Assembly: GCF_008312835.1 (NCBI RefSeq) | Contig: NZ_VSKS01000004.1 | Span: 310,001-374,000, forward strand | Direction of reading: 5' to 3' | Origin: Streptomyces marokkonensis | GTDB lineage: Bacteria; Actinomycetota; Actinomycetes; Streptomycetales; Streptomycetaceae | DNA: 64,000 nt | Part shown: positions 8,537 to 17,252 of the stretch, piece after piece | Layout: each line of letters opens with the position of its first letter | How positions within the stretch are numbered: the first letter of the stretch is position 1 | The notes under the pieces: generated by a model | What the model was told of the DNA's origin: nothing | The model's input: only the letters and a program-made list of their open reading frames with translations | Databases searched by the model: none | Translations under genes and position numbers: made by a program

Positions 8537-8779
8537 TCAGTCCAGAACGGGTGCCTTGATCGGTTCGGCGAACGGCTTCTTGTTGAAGCCCGTGCGCAGG
8601 TTGCGGCACTGCTTTCCGGTGTCGGGGTCGAGCACGTTCACGCAGAGCCAGAACTCGCCGACCCCGGACCGGCCGAGCCGTTCCTTGAGCCAGTCCTCCT
8701 CCTTCTTGTTCAGCTGACGGTGCTGCTGGTCCCCGTCGCAGGTCCAGCAGTGGTCCCTCATCGTCCTCTGTGTCGCCAT
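8537..8779 (-). CDS. Small cysteine-rich protein of unknown function
   Basis: About 80 residues, not recognised. It contains a CWTC pair near residue 11 and two more cysteines (LCVNV and KQCRNL), spaced like a four-cysteine zinc ribbon, plus many Lys/Arg/Glu residues. The start is uncertain. ATG 8779 (MATQRTM) lacks a good ribosome site. ATG 8761 (MRDHCW) has GAGG only 3 nt upstream. ATG 8851 would add 24 Arg/Pro/Gly residues encoded by the hairpin at 8812-8846. Cys conservation would suggest nucleic-acid or metal binding; that is inference. Confidence 0.6.
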   Translation of the reverse strand: MATQRTMRDHCWTCDGDQQHRQLNKKEEDWLKERLGRSGVGEFWLCVNVLDPDTGKQCRNLRTGFNKKPFAEPIKAPVLD

Positions 8780-8811
8780 TGCGCAACGATGGCCCGGATT
8801 GCCGCATACCG

Positions 8812-8846
8812 GAAGCCCCCGCGGGGCACGTCCCCGCGGGGGCTTC
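8812..8846. terminator. Strong GC hairpin in the leader of the small Cys-rich gene
   Basis: A 15-bp perfect stem (GAAGCCCCCGCGGGG / CCCCGCGGGGGCTTC) with a 5-nt loop. It lies upstream of the preferred starts of the minus-strand gene at 8537 and downstream of the permease terminator. It could be a second terminator for the permease or an attenuator in the small gene's leader. Confidence 0.55.
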
Positions 8847-8968
8847 GCCATTTCCGCCTGCCGGGTGAACGGTGAGAAGACGATCGCGGGGCAGGGCAGT
8901 TATTGCACATGTATTGCAACTGCACGCTAACAGCAGAAAGGGCTGTCCATGGGCTCCCGGCACGCGAA

Positions 8969-8998
8969 ACGGCCCCCGCGTGTTCACGCGGGGGCCGT
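8969..8998. terminator. Terminator following the first permease
   Basis: A 14-bp perfect stem (ACGGCCCCCGCGTG / CACGCGGGGGCCGT) around a TT loop, 20 nt after the stop of the permease at 9018. There is no T-run, as is usual for Streptomyces hairpin terminators. Confidence 0.75.
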
Positions 8999-9017
8999 CG
9001 CACGGGGGAGCAAGCGG

Positions 9018-10397
9018 TCAGCTCCGGGCGCGCGCCCGCTGCCAGGCGTAGCCGATCGCCGCCAGGGCCAGCGTCATCCCGCCCGTCGAGTACAGCTGCA
9101 CCCGGGTGCCCGGCTCCCGGGCCATGAGGACGAAGACCGCCGCCATGCCGGCCAGCGCCACCCATGTCAGCCACGGGAACGCCCACATCCGCACCGTCAG
9201 CCTCTCGGGCGCCTCGCGCTCGAGCCGGCGGCGCAGCCGCAGCTGGGAGACGGCGATGAAGATCCAGACGACCAGGATCACCGCGCCGATCATGTTCAGC
9301 AGCCAGGCGAAGACGTCGTCCGGCCGCCAGTAGCTCAGCAGTACGCACAGGAAGCCGAAGACGGAGGAGGCCAGGACGGCGGTCCGCGGCACCCCGCCCG
9401 ACACCCGGCCGAGCGCCTTCGGCCCCTGGCCGCGCCGCACCAGCGAGTAGCCGATGCGTGAGGCGCCGTAGATGTTGGCGTTCATCGCGGACAGCAGCGC
9501 CACCAGCACCACGACGTTCATCAGCTGACCGGCGCCGGGGATGCCGAGACTGTCCAGGGCGGCGACATAGGGGCCGTCCTCGACGACCGCCGGGGAGTCC
9601 CACGGGACGAGGGTGACGATGACCGCCATCGAGCCGATGTAGAACACCGCGATCCGCCACATCGCCGTACGGACCGCGCTCGCCACGCCCTTGACCGGGT
9701 TCTCCGACTCGGCCGCCGCGATGGTCACCGTCTCCAGACCGCCGTACGCGAAGACGGAGGCGAGCAGTCCGATCACCAGGCCCTCGCCGCCGTTGGGGAG
9801 GAAGTCGGTGAGGTGGGAGGTGCCGGGGGAGTCCGTGCCCGGCAGCACACCCGCGACGGCCAGCACGCCGAGCCCCAGGAACAGGGTGATCGCGCCGACC
9901 TTCAGCGCCGCGAACCAGAACTCGAACTCGCCGAAGTTCCTCACCGCCGCCAGGTTCGTCGCGCAGAACACCACCATGAACAGCGCCACCCACGCCCACT
10001 CCGGTGTGCCCGGCAGCCAGCCGGTGACGATCTTCGCGGCGCCGATGCCCTCGAGGCCGACCGCCGTGCACAGCAGCACCCAGAACGACCAGCCTGCGGT
10101 GAAGCCCGCCCAGGGGCCGATGGCCCGCTCGGCGTGCGCGGAGAAGGAACCCGAGGACGGATACGCGGCGGACATCTCGCCCAGCATCCGCATCACCAGC
10201 ATCACCAGGATGCCGGAGAGGGTGTAGGCGAGGACGACGGAGGGCCCGGCGGCGGCGATACCGGCGCCGGAGCCGACGAACAGCCCGGCGCCGATCACCC
10301 CGCCGAGGGCGATCATCGACAGATGGCGCTGCTTGAGGCCGTGTGAGAGGGAGGCGCCGTCCGGCTTCGGGGGCGTCTCGACGGTGGTGCTGGGCAT
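9018..10397 (-). CDS. APC-superfamily amino-acid permease (first paralogue)
   Basis: A 459-residue integral membrane transporter of the amino acid/polyamine/organocation superfamily. After a short cytoplasmic tail it has the family signature GLKQRHLSMIALGGVIGAGL (about residues 19-38), whose GVIGAGLF glycine run lines the substrate site in TM1. About twelve hydrophobic segments follow, then an Arg-rich end. It resembles GABA/aromatic amino-acid proton symporters; the exact substrate is unknown. It shares its layout and many identical stretches with the permease at 11573, for example SGSFSAHA, GPWAGF and FWFA. ATG 10397 is clear. The adjacent terminator at 8969 suggests a single-gene unit. Confidence 0.9.
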   Translation of the reverse strand: MPSTTVETPPKPDGASLSHGLKQRHLSMIALGGVIGAGLFVGSGAGIAAAGPSVVLAYTLSGILVMLVMRMLGEMSAAYPSSGSFSAHAERAIGPWAGFTAGWSFWVLLCTAVGLEGIGAAKIVTGWLPGTPEWAWVALFMVVFCATNLAAVRNFGEFEFWFAALKVGAITLFLGLGVLAVAGVLPGTDSPGTSHLTDFLPNGGEGLVIGLLASVFAYGGLETVTIAAAESENPVKGVASAVRTAMWRIAVFYIGSMAVIVTLVPWDSPAVVEDGPYVAALDSLGIPGAGQLMNVVVLVALLSAMNANIYGASRIGYSLVRRGQGPKALGRVSGGVPRTAVLASSVFGFLCVLLSYWRPDDVFAWLLNMIGAVILVVWIFIAVSQLRLRRRLEREAPERLTVRMWAFPWLTWVALAGMAAVFVLMAREPGTRVQLYSTGGMTLALAAIGYAWQRARARS

Positions 10398-10764
10398 GGG
10401 CGCGGCTCGTCCAATGCGGGAGATGACAAAACGCCGCCCAGTCTGGGCGGCCCTCCGACGATCACGGGGGAACCGCCCAGTATGTGGACACCCGTCGTTC
10501 GGAGTGTGGCAGCCCGGTTACCCGGCGGTTCCCTCGGCGGTTCCCTTTGGCGGTTCTCCACAGCCTCCCCGCTTCCGCCGGATGTCGGTGATGCCACCTC
10601 ACCTCAGTGACCGGCGTCACCTCGTACCGCTGGTCACTGCCGTTCTTTGTCCGGAGCCCACCAAGTCCGTGTTCGCGCCTTTGTCGAGCGCTGACGGTGA
10701 TCGGCGCGAGGACGCCGGTATAGCGTCACGGTGTCCCCAACCGCCCTCACCCCGCGGAGACCTC
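10398..10764. promoter_or_regulatory. Divergent permease/bioY control region with repeats
   Basis: This 367-nt gap holds no credible gene. Close to the permease start is the palindrome CCGCCCA-GTC-TGGGCGG (10434-10450). Nearer bioY are three direct copies of GGCGGTTCYC, at 10524-10533, 10536-10545 and 10549-10558 (12-13 nt period). An inverted copy, GGAACCGCC, is at 10469-10477. The copies probably form one operator array, but which of the two genes it controls cannot be told from sequence. I see no recognisable BirA or BioR palindrome. Confidence 0.4.
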
Positions 10765-11349
10765 ATGAGCACCGCCACCGTCACGTCCGCCCGCTCCGGG
10801 CAGGTCCTCGCCGACCTCGTCCCGGCCTCCCGCGTCCGGGACGCCGCGCTCGTGCTCGGCGGCGCCGCGCTCACGGGACTCGCCGCCCAGATCGCGGTGC
10901 CCGTCCCCGGCTCCCCGGTGCCGGTGACCGGCCAGACCTTCGCGGCGCTCCTGGTGGGCACCACCCTCGGCGCGCGGCGCGGGTTCGCCTCCCTCGCGGT
11001 GTACGCGCTGGTGGGCATGGCCGGTGTGCCCTGGTTCGCGGAGGGCAAGTCGGGGATGGGCATGCCGTCCTTCGGTTACATCCTCGGCATGCTGCTGGCC
11101 TCGGTCGTCGTGGGCGCGCTGGCCCGCCGCGGTGCCGACCGCTCCGCCTGGCGGATGGCGGGCACCATGGTGCTCGGCTCGGCGATCATCTACGCCGTCG
11201 GCGTGCCCTACCTGGCCCTCGCCACCGGCATGTCCGCCTCCGCCGCGATCGCGGCCGGCCTGACCCCGTTCCTCATCGGTGACGCCCTGAAGGCGGCCCT
11301 GGCGATGGGCGTGCTGCCGACCGCCTGGAAGCTCGTCGACAAGCGCTGA
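10765..11349 (+). CDS. bioY: Biotin transporter substrate-binding subunit BioY
   Basis: A 194-residue membrane protein that matches BioY, the S-component of ECF-type biotin uptake. It has six hydrophobic segments and the conserved AQIAVPVPGSPVPVTGQTFA stretch (about 43-62), followed by LGARRGF and the VGMAGVPWFAEGKSG loop. GYILGM and LIGDALKA near the end are also typical. BioM and BioN genes are not adjacent, so it would act alone or with shared ECF ATPases encoded elsewhere. ATG 10765 follows GGAGACCTC. It is flanked by two related amino-acid permeases on the other strand. Confidence 0.9.
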   Translation: MSTATVTSARSGQVLADLVPASRVRDAALVLGGAALTGLAAQIAVPVPGSPVPVTGQTFAALLVGTTLGARRGFASLAVYALVGMAGVPWFAEGKSGMGMPSFGYILGMLLASVVVGALARRGADRSAWRMAGTMVLGSAIIYAVGVPYLALATGMSASAAIAAGLTPFLIGDALKAALAMGVLPTAWKLVDKR

Positions 11350-11370
11350 CCGCGGAGCGGTCCACAGGGA

Positions 11371-11404
11371 AGAGGCTCGCCGGCCACAACGCCGGCGAGC
11401 CTCT
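11371..11404. terminator. bioY terminator
   Basis: A 14-bp perfect stem (AGAGGCTCGCCGGC / GCCGGCGAGCCTCT) with a 6-nt loop, 22 nt after the bioY stop. Confidence 0.8.
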
Positions 11405-11496
11405 GCGCGTGTGCCGTCCGCCCCGCGGGGCCCGGGGCAGCTCGTCCGCTCGCCTGCGACAAGGCCGAGGGGAGCGCCGCCCGTGCTGTGAACACG

Positions 11497-11542
11497 GCGG
11501 GGCCGGGGCCCGCGGCACGCGCGCCGCCGGTCCCGGCCCCGC
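11497..11542. terminator. Probable terminator of the second permease
   Basis: An 11-bp stem (GCGGGGCCGGG / CCCGGCCCCGC) with a GC-rich 24-nt loop, 31 nt beyond the stop of the minus-strand permease. The long loop makes it less convincing than the other hairpins. Confidence 0.4.
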
Positions 11543-11572
11543 CCCTGCCGGAACCCCGGCGGGGCGCCCGTG

Positions 11573-13057
11573 TCAGCCGACCCGGACCTCGTCCCGGTCC
11601 GCGGTGTCCGGCGCGTTCCCGGCACCGCGCCCCGCCATCCGCTGCCTCACGACGGCGACGGCGACCACGACGCCGGCGACCAGCAGCGACAGCAGCACCG
11701 TGGTCCGCCCGTTGTGCTCCGTGTCGGTCAGCATGTAGCCCAGCACGAACACGATCAGCGCGGCGCTGGCCCACGTCAGGTACGGGTACAGCCACATCCG
11801 CACGACCAGCTTCTCCGGCGCCTCCGCCTGGATGATCTTCCTCATCCGCAGCTGCGAGAAGCAGATCACCAGCCACACGAACAGCGCGACCGCACCGGAG
11901 GAGTTGACGAGGAAGAGGAAGACGGAGTCCGGGAACTTGTAGTTGAAGAAGACGGCGACGAAGCCGAACACGACCGACGCGATGATCGCGGTCCGCGGCA
12001 CGCCCCGGCTCGTGGTCCGGGCGAACGCCTTCGGCGCGTCTCCGCGCTGACCCAGCGAGAAGGCCATCCGGGAGGCGGTGTAGAGCCCGGAGTTGAGGCA
12101 GGACAGCACCGACGTCAGCACGATGAAGTTCATGATCTGACCGGCGTGCGCGATGCCGAGGGAGTCCAGGGCGGCGACGTAGGAGCCGTCCTCGGTGATG
12201 CTCTTGCTGTCCCAGGGCAGCAGGCAGATCACGACGAAGATCGAGCCGAGGTAGAAGACGCCGATCCGCCAGATGATGCTGTTGGTCGCCTTGGTGACGG
12301 CGCGCTGCGGGTCCTCCGACTCGCCGGCGGCCAGGGTGGCGATCTCACTGCCCATGAAGGAGAAGACGACGAGCAGGATGCCGGTGAGGATCGCGCCGGC
12401 GCCGTTGGGCAGGAAGCCGCCGTGGTCGGTGAGGTTGGCGAGCCCCGCCTGGTCGCTGTCGACGCCGGGCAGCGCACCGAAGACGGCGAGCCCGCCGACG
12501 ACGATGAACGCGGCGATGGCGACGACCTTGATCCCGGCGAACCAGAACTCGAACTCGCCGTAGGAGCCCACGGACACCAGGTTGGTGGCGGTCAGCACCA
12601 CCATCACGATGAGCGCCCAGCCCCACTGGGGAACGGCCGGTATCCATCCTTCGAGGATCGCGGCACCGGCGGTCGCCTCGACCGCCAGCACGACGACCCA
12701 GAAGAACCAGTACAGCCAGCCGATGGAGAACCCGGCCCACGGCCCGAGCGCACGGTCGGCGTGTGCGGAGAAGGACCCGGAGGTCGGGTTCGCCGCGGAC
12801 ATCTCACCGAGCATCCGCATCACCAGCACCACGAGCGTGCCGACGAGGGCGTACGACAGGAGGATGCCGGGTCCGGCGGTCGCGATGCCGGAGCTGGAAC
12901 CGACGAAGAGGCCGGCGCCGATGACACCTCCGATGGCGATCATCGAGAGATGGCGGTTCTTGAGCCCGGCCTGGAGGCCGGACTCCGGTGGGGTGCCGTG
13001 GCCGCCGGGCCGTTCGGGGCCGTCGCCGGCCTTCGTCTGGGTCGGCTGCGAAGTCAT
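11573..13057 (-). CDS. APC-superfamily amino-acid permease (second paralogue)
   Basis: A 494-residue transporter of the same subfamily as the gene at 9018. A longer hydrophilic N-terminus (about 32 residues) precedes GLKNRHLSMIAIGGVIGAGL. Around twelve membrane segments follow, with GSFSAHADRALGPWAGF near residue 90 and LLPWDS near 280. Likely an amino-acid:proton symporter of the GABA/aromatic type; specificity unknown. A separate promoter region (13058-13262) and its own 3' hairpin indicate independent transcription. ATG 13057 follows GGAAGAAACACCCC on the coding strand. Confidence 0.9.
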   Translation of the reverse strand: MTSQPTQTKAGDGPERPGGHGTPPESGLQAGLKNRHLSMIAIGGVIGAGLFVGSSSGIATAGPGILLSYALVGTLVVLVMRMLGEMSAANPTSGSFSAHADRALGPWAGFSIGWLYWFFWVVVLAVEATAGAAILEGWIPAVPQWGWALIVMVVLTATNLVSVGSYGEFEFWFAGIKVVAIAAFIVVGGLAVFGALPGVDSDQAGLANLTDHGGFLPNGAGAILTGILLVVFSFMGSEIATLAAGESEDPQRAVTKATNSIIWRIGVFYLGSIFVVICLLPWDSKSITEDGSYVAALDSLGIAHAGQIMNFIVLTSVLSCLNSGLYTASRMAFSLGQRGDAPKAFARTTSRGVPRTAIIASVVFGFVAVFFNYKFPDSVFLFLVNSSGAVALFVWLVICFSQLRMRKIIQAEAPEKLVVRMWLYPYLTWASAALIVFVLGYMLTDTEHNGRTTVLLSLLVAGVVVAVAVVRQRMAGRGAGNAPDTADRDEVRVG

Positions 13058-13145
13058 GGGGTGTTTCTTCCTTTGCGCCGGTTGAGCGGTACTCGTACGA
13101 GCGGTGCACGAGCCGGACCAGTGAAACGGAGGTGAACGAATTCAG

Positions 13146-13164
13146 GAACCTTTGATTTAGGTTC
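13146..13164. promoter_or_regulatory. Inverted repeat between permease and rpiB
   Basis: GAACCT-N7-AGGTTC lies in the AT-richer centre of the divergent 205-nt gap, about 90 nt from the permease start and 100 nt from rpiB. It is a candidate operator; which gene it serves is unknown. Confidence 0.3.
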
Positions 13165-13262
13165 TTTGCTCGGGCTTTGCCTGCGGTTCTATGGCCTTCG
13201 TCACATTCCTCGTGGGGGGACCCCGCGCAGTCCCCCCGCGGCGGCCGTGTCACACTCGTCGC

Positions 13263-13748
13263 ATGCGCGTGTATCTCGGCTCCGACCATGCGGGCTACGA
13301 ACTCAAGAACCACCTCGTCGAGTGGCTCAGGGAAGCGGGTCATGAGCCCGTCGACTGCGGCCCCCACGTCTACGACGCCCAGGACGACTACCCGCCCTTC
13401 TGCCTCCGCGCCGCCGAGCGGACCGCCGCGGACGAGGGTTCCCTCGGCATCGTGATCGGCGGCTCCGGCAACGGTGAGCAGATCGCCGCGAACAAGGTCG
13501 AGGGCGTGCGGGCGGCCCTGGCGTGGAGCGAGGAGACGGCGACCCTGGGGCGTCAGCACAACAACGCCAACGTGGTCGCGGTGGGCGCGCGCATGCACAG
13601 CCAGGACGAGGCGACGAAGTTCGTCGAGACCTTCCTGAGCACCCCGTTCTCGGGAGACGAGCGTCACATCCGCCGGATCGACATGCTCTCCGCCTACGAG
13701 ACCAGCGGCGATCTCCCCCCGATCCCGGCCCACCACCCCCAGCAGTAG
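13263..13748 (+). CDS. rpiB: Ribose-5-phosphate isomerase B
   Basis: A 161-residue RpiB/LacAB-family isomerase converting ribose 5-phosphate and ribulose 5-phosphate in the pentose phosphate pathway. MRVYLGSDHAGYELK at the N-terminus holds the conserved Asp-His pair. GIVIGGSGNGEQIAANKV (about 62-79) has the actinobacterial form of the active site, where Glu replaces the catalytic Cys found in E. coli RpiB. NNANVVAVGAR follows. The length matches the family. ATG 13263 is chosen because homology begins at its first residue. The Nei gene starts 44 nt downstream on the same strand. Confidence 0.93.
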   Translation: MRVYLGSDHAGYELKNHLVEWLREAGHEPVDCGPHVYDAQDDYPPFCLRAAERTAADEGSLGIVIGGSGNGEQIAANKVEGVRAALAWSEETATLGRQHNNANVVAVGARMHSQDEATKFVETFLSTPFSGDERHIRRIDMLSAYETSGDLPPIPAHHPQQ

Positions 13749-13792
13749 GGCGGCGGAGCGCGGGACGAGGAACAGCGAGCGAGGGGGACCCC

Positions 13793-14620
13793 GTGCCCGA
13801 GGGCCACACGATCCATCGGCTGGCCGAGGACTACGCCGGGACCTTCCGGGCCGGAGCCCCCCTCCGCGTCACCAGCCCCCAGGGCAAGTTCACCGACGCG
13901 GCCGCCCTCCTCGACGGCACCCCGCTGCACACCACCGACGCCCACGGCAAGCACCTGTTCCTCGGCTTCGGCGACCCCGAGCCCGAGCACACCGACTGGG
14001 TCCACATCCACCTCGGCCTCTTCGGCAAGGTGACCTTCGGCCCGGCCCCGGTGCCGCCGCCCACGGACACCGTCCGCCTCCGCCTCGCCGACGACGCCTC
14101 CTACGTCGACCTGCGCGGCCCCACCACCTGCGCCCTGATCACGGACGGCGAGAAGCGGGCGATCCACGACCGCCTCGGCCCCGACCCCCTCCGCCCGGAC
14201 GCCGACCCGGCCCTCGCGTACCGCAGGATCAGCCGCAGCCGTACGACGATCGCCGCACTCCTGATGGACCAGAAGGTCATCGCCGGCGTGGGGAACGTCT
14301 ACCGCGCCGAGGTCCTCTTCCGGCACCGCGTCGACCCCTACCGCGCGGGCCGGGACATCACCCCGGCCCAGTGGGACGCGATCTGGACCGACCTCGTCGC
14401 GCTCATGCGCGAGGGAGTCCGCAACAACCGCATCGACACCGTCCGCCCCGAGCACACACCCGAGGCGATGGGCCGCCCGCCGCGCGTCGACGACCACGGC
14501 GGCGAGGTGTACGTCTACCGCAGGGCCCACCTGCCCTGCCACATCTGCGGCGGCGGGATCCGCACCGCCGACCTCGCCGCCCGCAACCTCTTCTGGTGCC
14601 CCGCCTGCCAGCGCCCCTGA
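13793..14620 (+). CDS. Fpg/Nei-family DNA glycosylase/AP lyase
   Basis: A 275-residue base-excision-repair enzyme. The GTG start gives MPEGHTIHRLA; after removal of Met, Pro2 is the Schiff-base nucleophile and Glu3 the general acid, which fixes the start. The central helix-two-turn-helix has MDQKVIAGVGNVYRAEVLF with the conserved DNA-contacting Asn. The C-terminus has a four-cysteine-type zinc finger, CHICGGGIRT ... CPACQ. HTIHRLA instead of the Fpg LPEV sequence points to the Nei (endonuclease VIII) branch, which removes oxidised pyrimidines. It may be transcribed with rpiB (44-nt gap). Confidence 0.9.
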   Translation: MPEGHTIHRLAEDYAGTFRAGAPLRVTSPQGKFTDAAALLDGTPLHTTDAHGKHLFLGFGDPEPEHTDWVHIHLGLFGKVTFGPAPVPPPTDTVRLRLADDASYVDLRGPTTCALITDGEKRAIHDRLGPDPLRPDADPALAYRRISRSRTTIAALLMDQKVIAGVGNVYRAEVLFRHRVDPYRAGRDITPAQWDAIWTDLVALMREGVRNNRIDTVRPEHTPEAMGRPPRVDDHGGEVYVYRRAHLPCHICGGGIRTADLAARNLFWCPACQRP

Positions 14621-14626
14621 GAACCC

Positions 14627-15880
14627 TCAGAAGCCGTGCGGCAGCCACGGTGCCGCACCGGCGTTCCCGAACGCCAGGGACGCCTCCGCCAGCGCACCCC
14701 GCCGCAGTTCGCGCACCCGGCCCGCCGCGGCGAGCGCCGAGAGGCCCGCTCCGCCCAGATACGCCGCACCCAACTCCCGCACCGACAGGGCGAGGTCGGC
14801 GGCGTCCTGCGTGCGCTCGCAGGACGCGCCCTTCGCGTCCCCGCTCAGCCGCCAACGCCCCGCGTTCCAGGGACAGAAGACGTCCTCCACGTCCAGCACG
14901 ACGTCCACCGGCGCCTGGTACGTCCGCGCCTCGAGCGCCGCGCCGACGTCCACCAGCCGCACGTACAGCGCGTCGCGCAGTGCCGGGTTGCACCGCCGTA
15001 TGTCCGACACCAGGTACTGCCAGCCGTCGTCGACCGGCCGCCCCCGTGCCACCAGAGTCGACGTCAGGTCGATCTCGAACAGGAACCGCCACAGCGCGGC
15101 GCCCGCCGCCGGATCCAAGGCCTCCAGGGCGCTGAGGATCACCTCGCCGTCGGGACCGCCCGCTCCCCAGGACGGCTTCACACGGAACCGCGCGTACCCG
15201 ACCGTCTCACCGCCCCGCTCGGCGACCACACACTGCAGCGGTGACGCACCGCCCCGCTCGCTCTCCGGGTCGAGCACCCCCAGCCGCTCCCAGCCCGGCC
15301 CGCGCGCCAGCATCCCCGGGCGGCCCGGCACCAGTCGCGCGTAGACCGCTTCGCACGCGTCGAGCGCGTCGTCGGGCGCCACGTAGCGCAGCCGTACGCC
15401 GTCCGTACCGGCCGGCACCGACAGGCCCGCGCGCCGGGTGTCGATCTCCGCGTTGATCTGGAAGGTCGCCGCCCCGTAGCCGAACCGGCCGTAGATCGCC
15501 GGCTCGGACGCCGTGAGCACCGCCAGCGGCTCGCCCCAGGAACGGACGTCGTCCAACTGCCGTCGCATCATCGACGTCAGCACCCCGCGCCGCCGGTGCG
15601 TGGCGGCGACGCCGACCATGGTGACACCCGCGGCCGGCACGGACGCGCCGCCGGGCACGGTCAGCCGGAAGGAGAAGGCGCCCGCGCTCCCCACGCACTC
15701 GTCGCCGTCCCAGGCGGCCAGGAAACGGCCGAACTCGGTGAGCGCGTTCCACAGTTCCCGCTCCTCGTCCGACTCCGGCGGCCCGCCGAAGGCGCGGATG
15801 AGGTTCGCGTACGACTTGTCCCATTCATCCGGCCGCAGTACCCGGAGTTCGGGCGTGGGGCCCGTCTGCTCGTTCGCCAT
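14627..15880 (-). CDS. Eis-like GNAT N-acetyltransferase
   Basis: A 417-residue protein with the tripartite Eis layout. The N-terminal GNAT domain has GVTMVGVAATHRRRGVLTSM (about 87-106), the acetyl-CoA pyrophosphate loop. A second degenerate GNAT domain follows, then a sterol-carrier-like C-terminal domain ending in AAPWLPHGF, whose free terminal carboxylate is the catalytic base in Eis. Eis enzymes acetylate amines, including aminoglycosides, at several positions; the native substrate here is unknown. The gene converges tightly with nei (6-nt gap). ATG 15880 is clear. Confidence 0.88.
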   Translation of the reverse strand: MANEQTGPTPELRVLRPDEWDKSYANLIRAFGGPPESDEERELWNALTEFGRFLAAWDGDECVGSAGAFSFRLTVPGGASVPAAGVTMVGVAATHRRRGVLTSMMRRQLDDVRSWGEPLAVLTASEPAIYGRFGYGAATFQINAEIDTRRAGLSVPAGTDGVRLRYVAPDDALDACEAVYARLVPGRPGMLARGPGWERLGVLDPESERGGASPLQCVVAERGGETVGYARFRVKPSWGAGGPDGEVILSALEALDPAAGAALWRFLFEIDLTSTLVARGRPVDDGWQYLVSDIRRCNPALRDALYVRLVDVGAALEARTYQAPVDVVLDVEDVFCPWNAGRWRLSGDAKGASCERTQDAADLALSVRELGAAYLGGAGLSALAAAGRVRELRRGALAEASLAFGNAGAAPWLPHGF

Positions 15881-16043
15881 GCGCCATGCCTACCAGGGCA
15901 ATGCGGGACGAGCGAGGGAATTTCCCGCGGGCGGCCCCATCACGCCGTCCCGTGAAGTTCACTGTGAGTCCGGTCCCCGTCAGGGGGGACAACCAGGACC
16001 TCCCGTGCCAAGCGGCCGGTCCGATGGATAGGGTCCCGAACTA

Positions 16044-17225
16044 ATGGCAGCAGGACGACAGCGGCGCGCGGAAGCCGACACGTTCACGGCCCGGTTGAAG
16101 AAGCAGTGGCACCGGGCCCGGGTCGGCGTGCGCCGGGCCGCCGTCGACTACTTCCGCGGGGACGGCTCGGACTGGATCGCACTCGCCGGACTGCTCCTCA
16201 CCGTTCCGCTGATCGCGGCCGGGACACTCGCCAACTCCGTGTGGTGCGCACCCGCCGCCCTGGTCATACCGATCGTCGCGGGCGGCCTGCTGCTGCGCCC
16301 GGCGAGCCTGCTCGGCCTGTACGCGGCGGCGGCGACCGCACTGATCGTGGAGGCGGTACAGCTCGGCCCCTACACCGAGGGCGCGGCCCGGGTCACCCCC
16401 GGCGTGGTCCTCACCGTCGCGGCCTGCGGTGCCTTCGGTCTGCTCGTCGCCCAGTTCCGCAGCCGGGTGGGCGTGCCCTGGCGGCGCGGCGGCACCATGC
16501 TGTTCGACCTGCGCGAACGCATCCGGGTGCAGAGCAAGCTGCCGAAGCTGCCGGACGGCTGGCACCGGGAGATGGCGCTGCGCCCGGCGGGCGGACAGTC
16601 CTTCTCCGGTGACTTCGTGGTCGCGGCCCGCACCAACGGCGGGCGCACGCTCGAGGTCGTGCTGACGGACGTCTCCGGCAAGGGCATGGACGCCGGTTCT
16701 CGCGCCCTGCTGCTGTCCGGCGCCTTCGGCGGTCTGCTCGGCAGCCTCCCCCCGCACGCCTTCCTCCCGGCCGCCAACGGCTATCTCCTGCGCCAGGACT
16801 GGGACGAGGGCTTCGCCACCTCCATCCACCTGGTGCTCGACCTCGACTCCGGCGACTACGAGCTCTACTCCGCCGGACACCCACCGGGCCTCCAGCTCAG
16901 CGCCGGCAGCGGCCGCTGGGAGGAGAAGGCGGCCGACGGCCCGCTGCTGGGCGTGTACGACGGCGCCCAGTTCGACCCGGTGAAGGGCTCGCTGCGTTCC
17001 GGAGACGTCCTGATGCTGTTCACGGACGGCCTGGTGGAGACCTCCGACCGGGACATGGTCGAGGGCATCGACCGCCTCACCGGCGAGGCCGACCGCTATG
17101 TCGCCGGCGGCTTCCACGGCGCCGCCTGGCATCTCATCGAGGCCGTCGCCAAGGACGTCAACGACGACCGGGCCCTGCTGCTCATATGCAGGGAGGGCCC
17201 GACGGCCGCCGCCGCGGCCCGCTGA
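16044..17225 (+). CDS. Membrane-anchored SpoIIE-type PP2C phosphatase
   Basis: A 393-residue protein. Residues 1-45 are basic and cytoplasmic. About 48-140 form three to four membrane helices (IALAGLLLTVPLIAAGTLA, ALVIPIVAGGLLL and others). Residues 165-385 form a SpoIIE/PPM catalytic domain, with metal-site acidic residues in SFSGDFVV, DVSGKGMDA, LFTDGLVE and NDDRALLL. Such phosphatases usually act on phosphorylated anti-anti-sigma factors, releasing alternative sigma factors; no kinase or antagonist gene is adjacent. The HD-protein gene starts 27 nt downstream, so the two are probably co-transcribed. Confidence 0.9.
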   Translation: MAAGRQRRAEADTFTARLKKQWHRARVGVRRAAVDYFRGDGSDWIALAGLLLTVPLIAAGTLANSVWCAPAALVIPIVAGGLLLRPASLLGLYAAAATALIVEAVQLGPYTEGAARVTPGVVLTVAACGAFGLLVAQFRSRVGVPWRRGGTMLFDLRERIRVQSKLPKLPDGWHREMALRPAGGQSFSGDFVVAARTNGGRTLEVVLTDVSGKGMDAGSRALLLSGAFGGLLGSLPPHAFLPAANGYLLRQDWDEGFATSIHLVLDLDSGDYELYSAGHPPGLQLSAGSGRWEEKAADGPLLGVYDGAQFDPVKGSLRSGDVLMLFTDGLVETSDRDMVEGIDRLTGEADRYVAGGFHGAAWHLIEAVAKDVNDDRALLLICREGPTAAAAAR

Positions 17226-17252
17226 CCCCGTGCCCCGGGGCACACTGAACGG

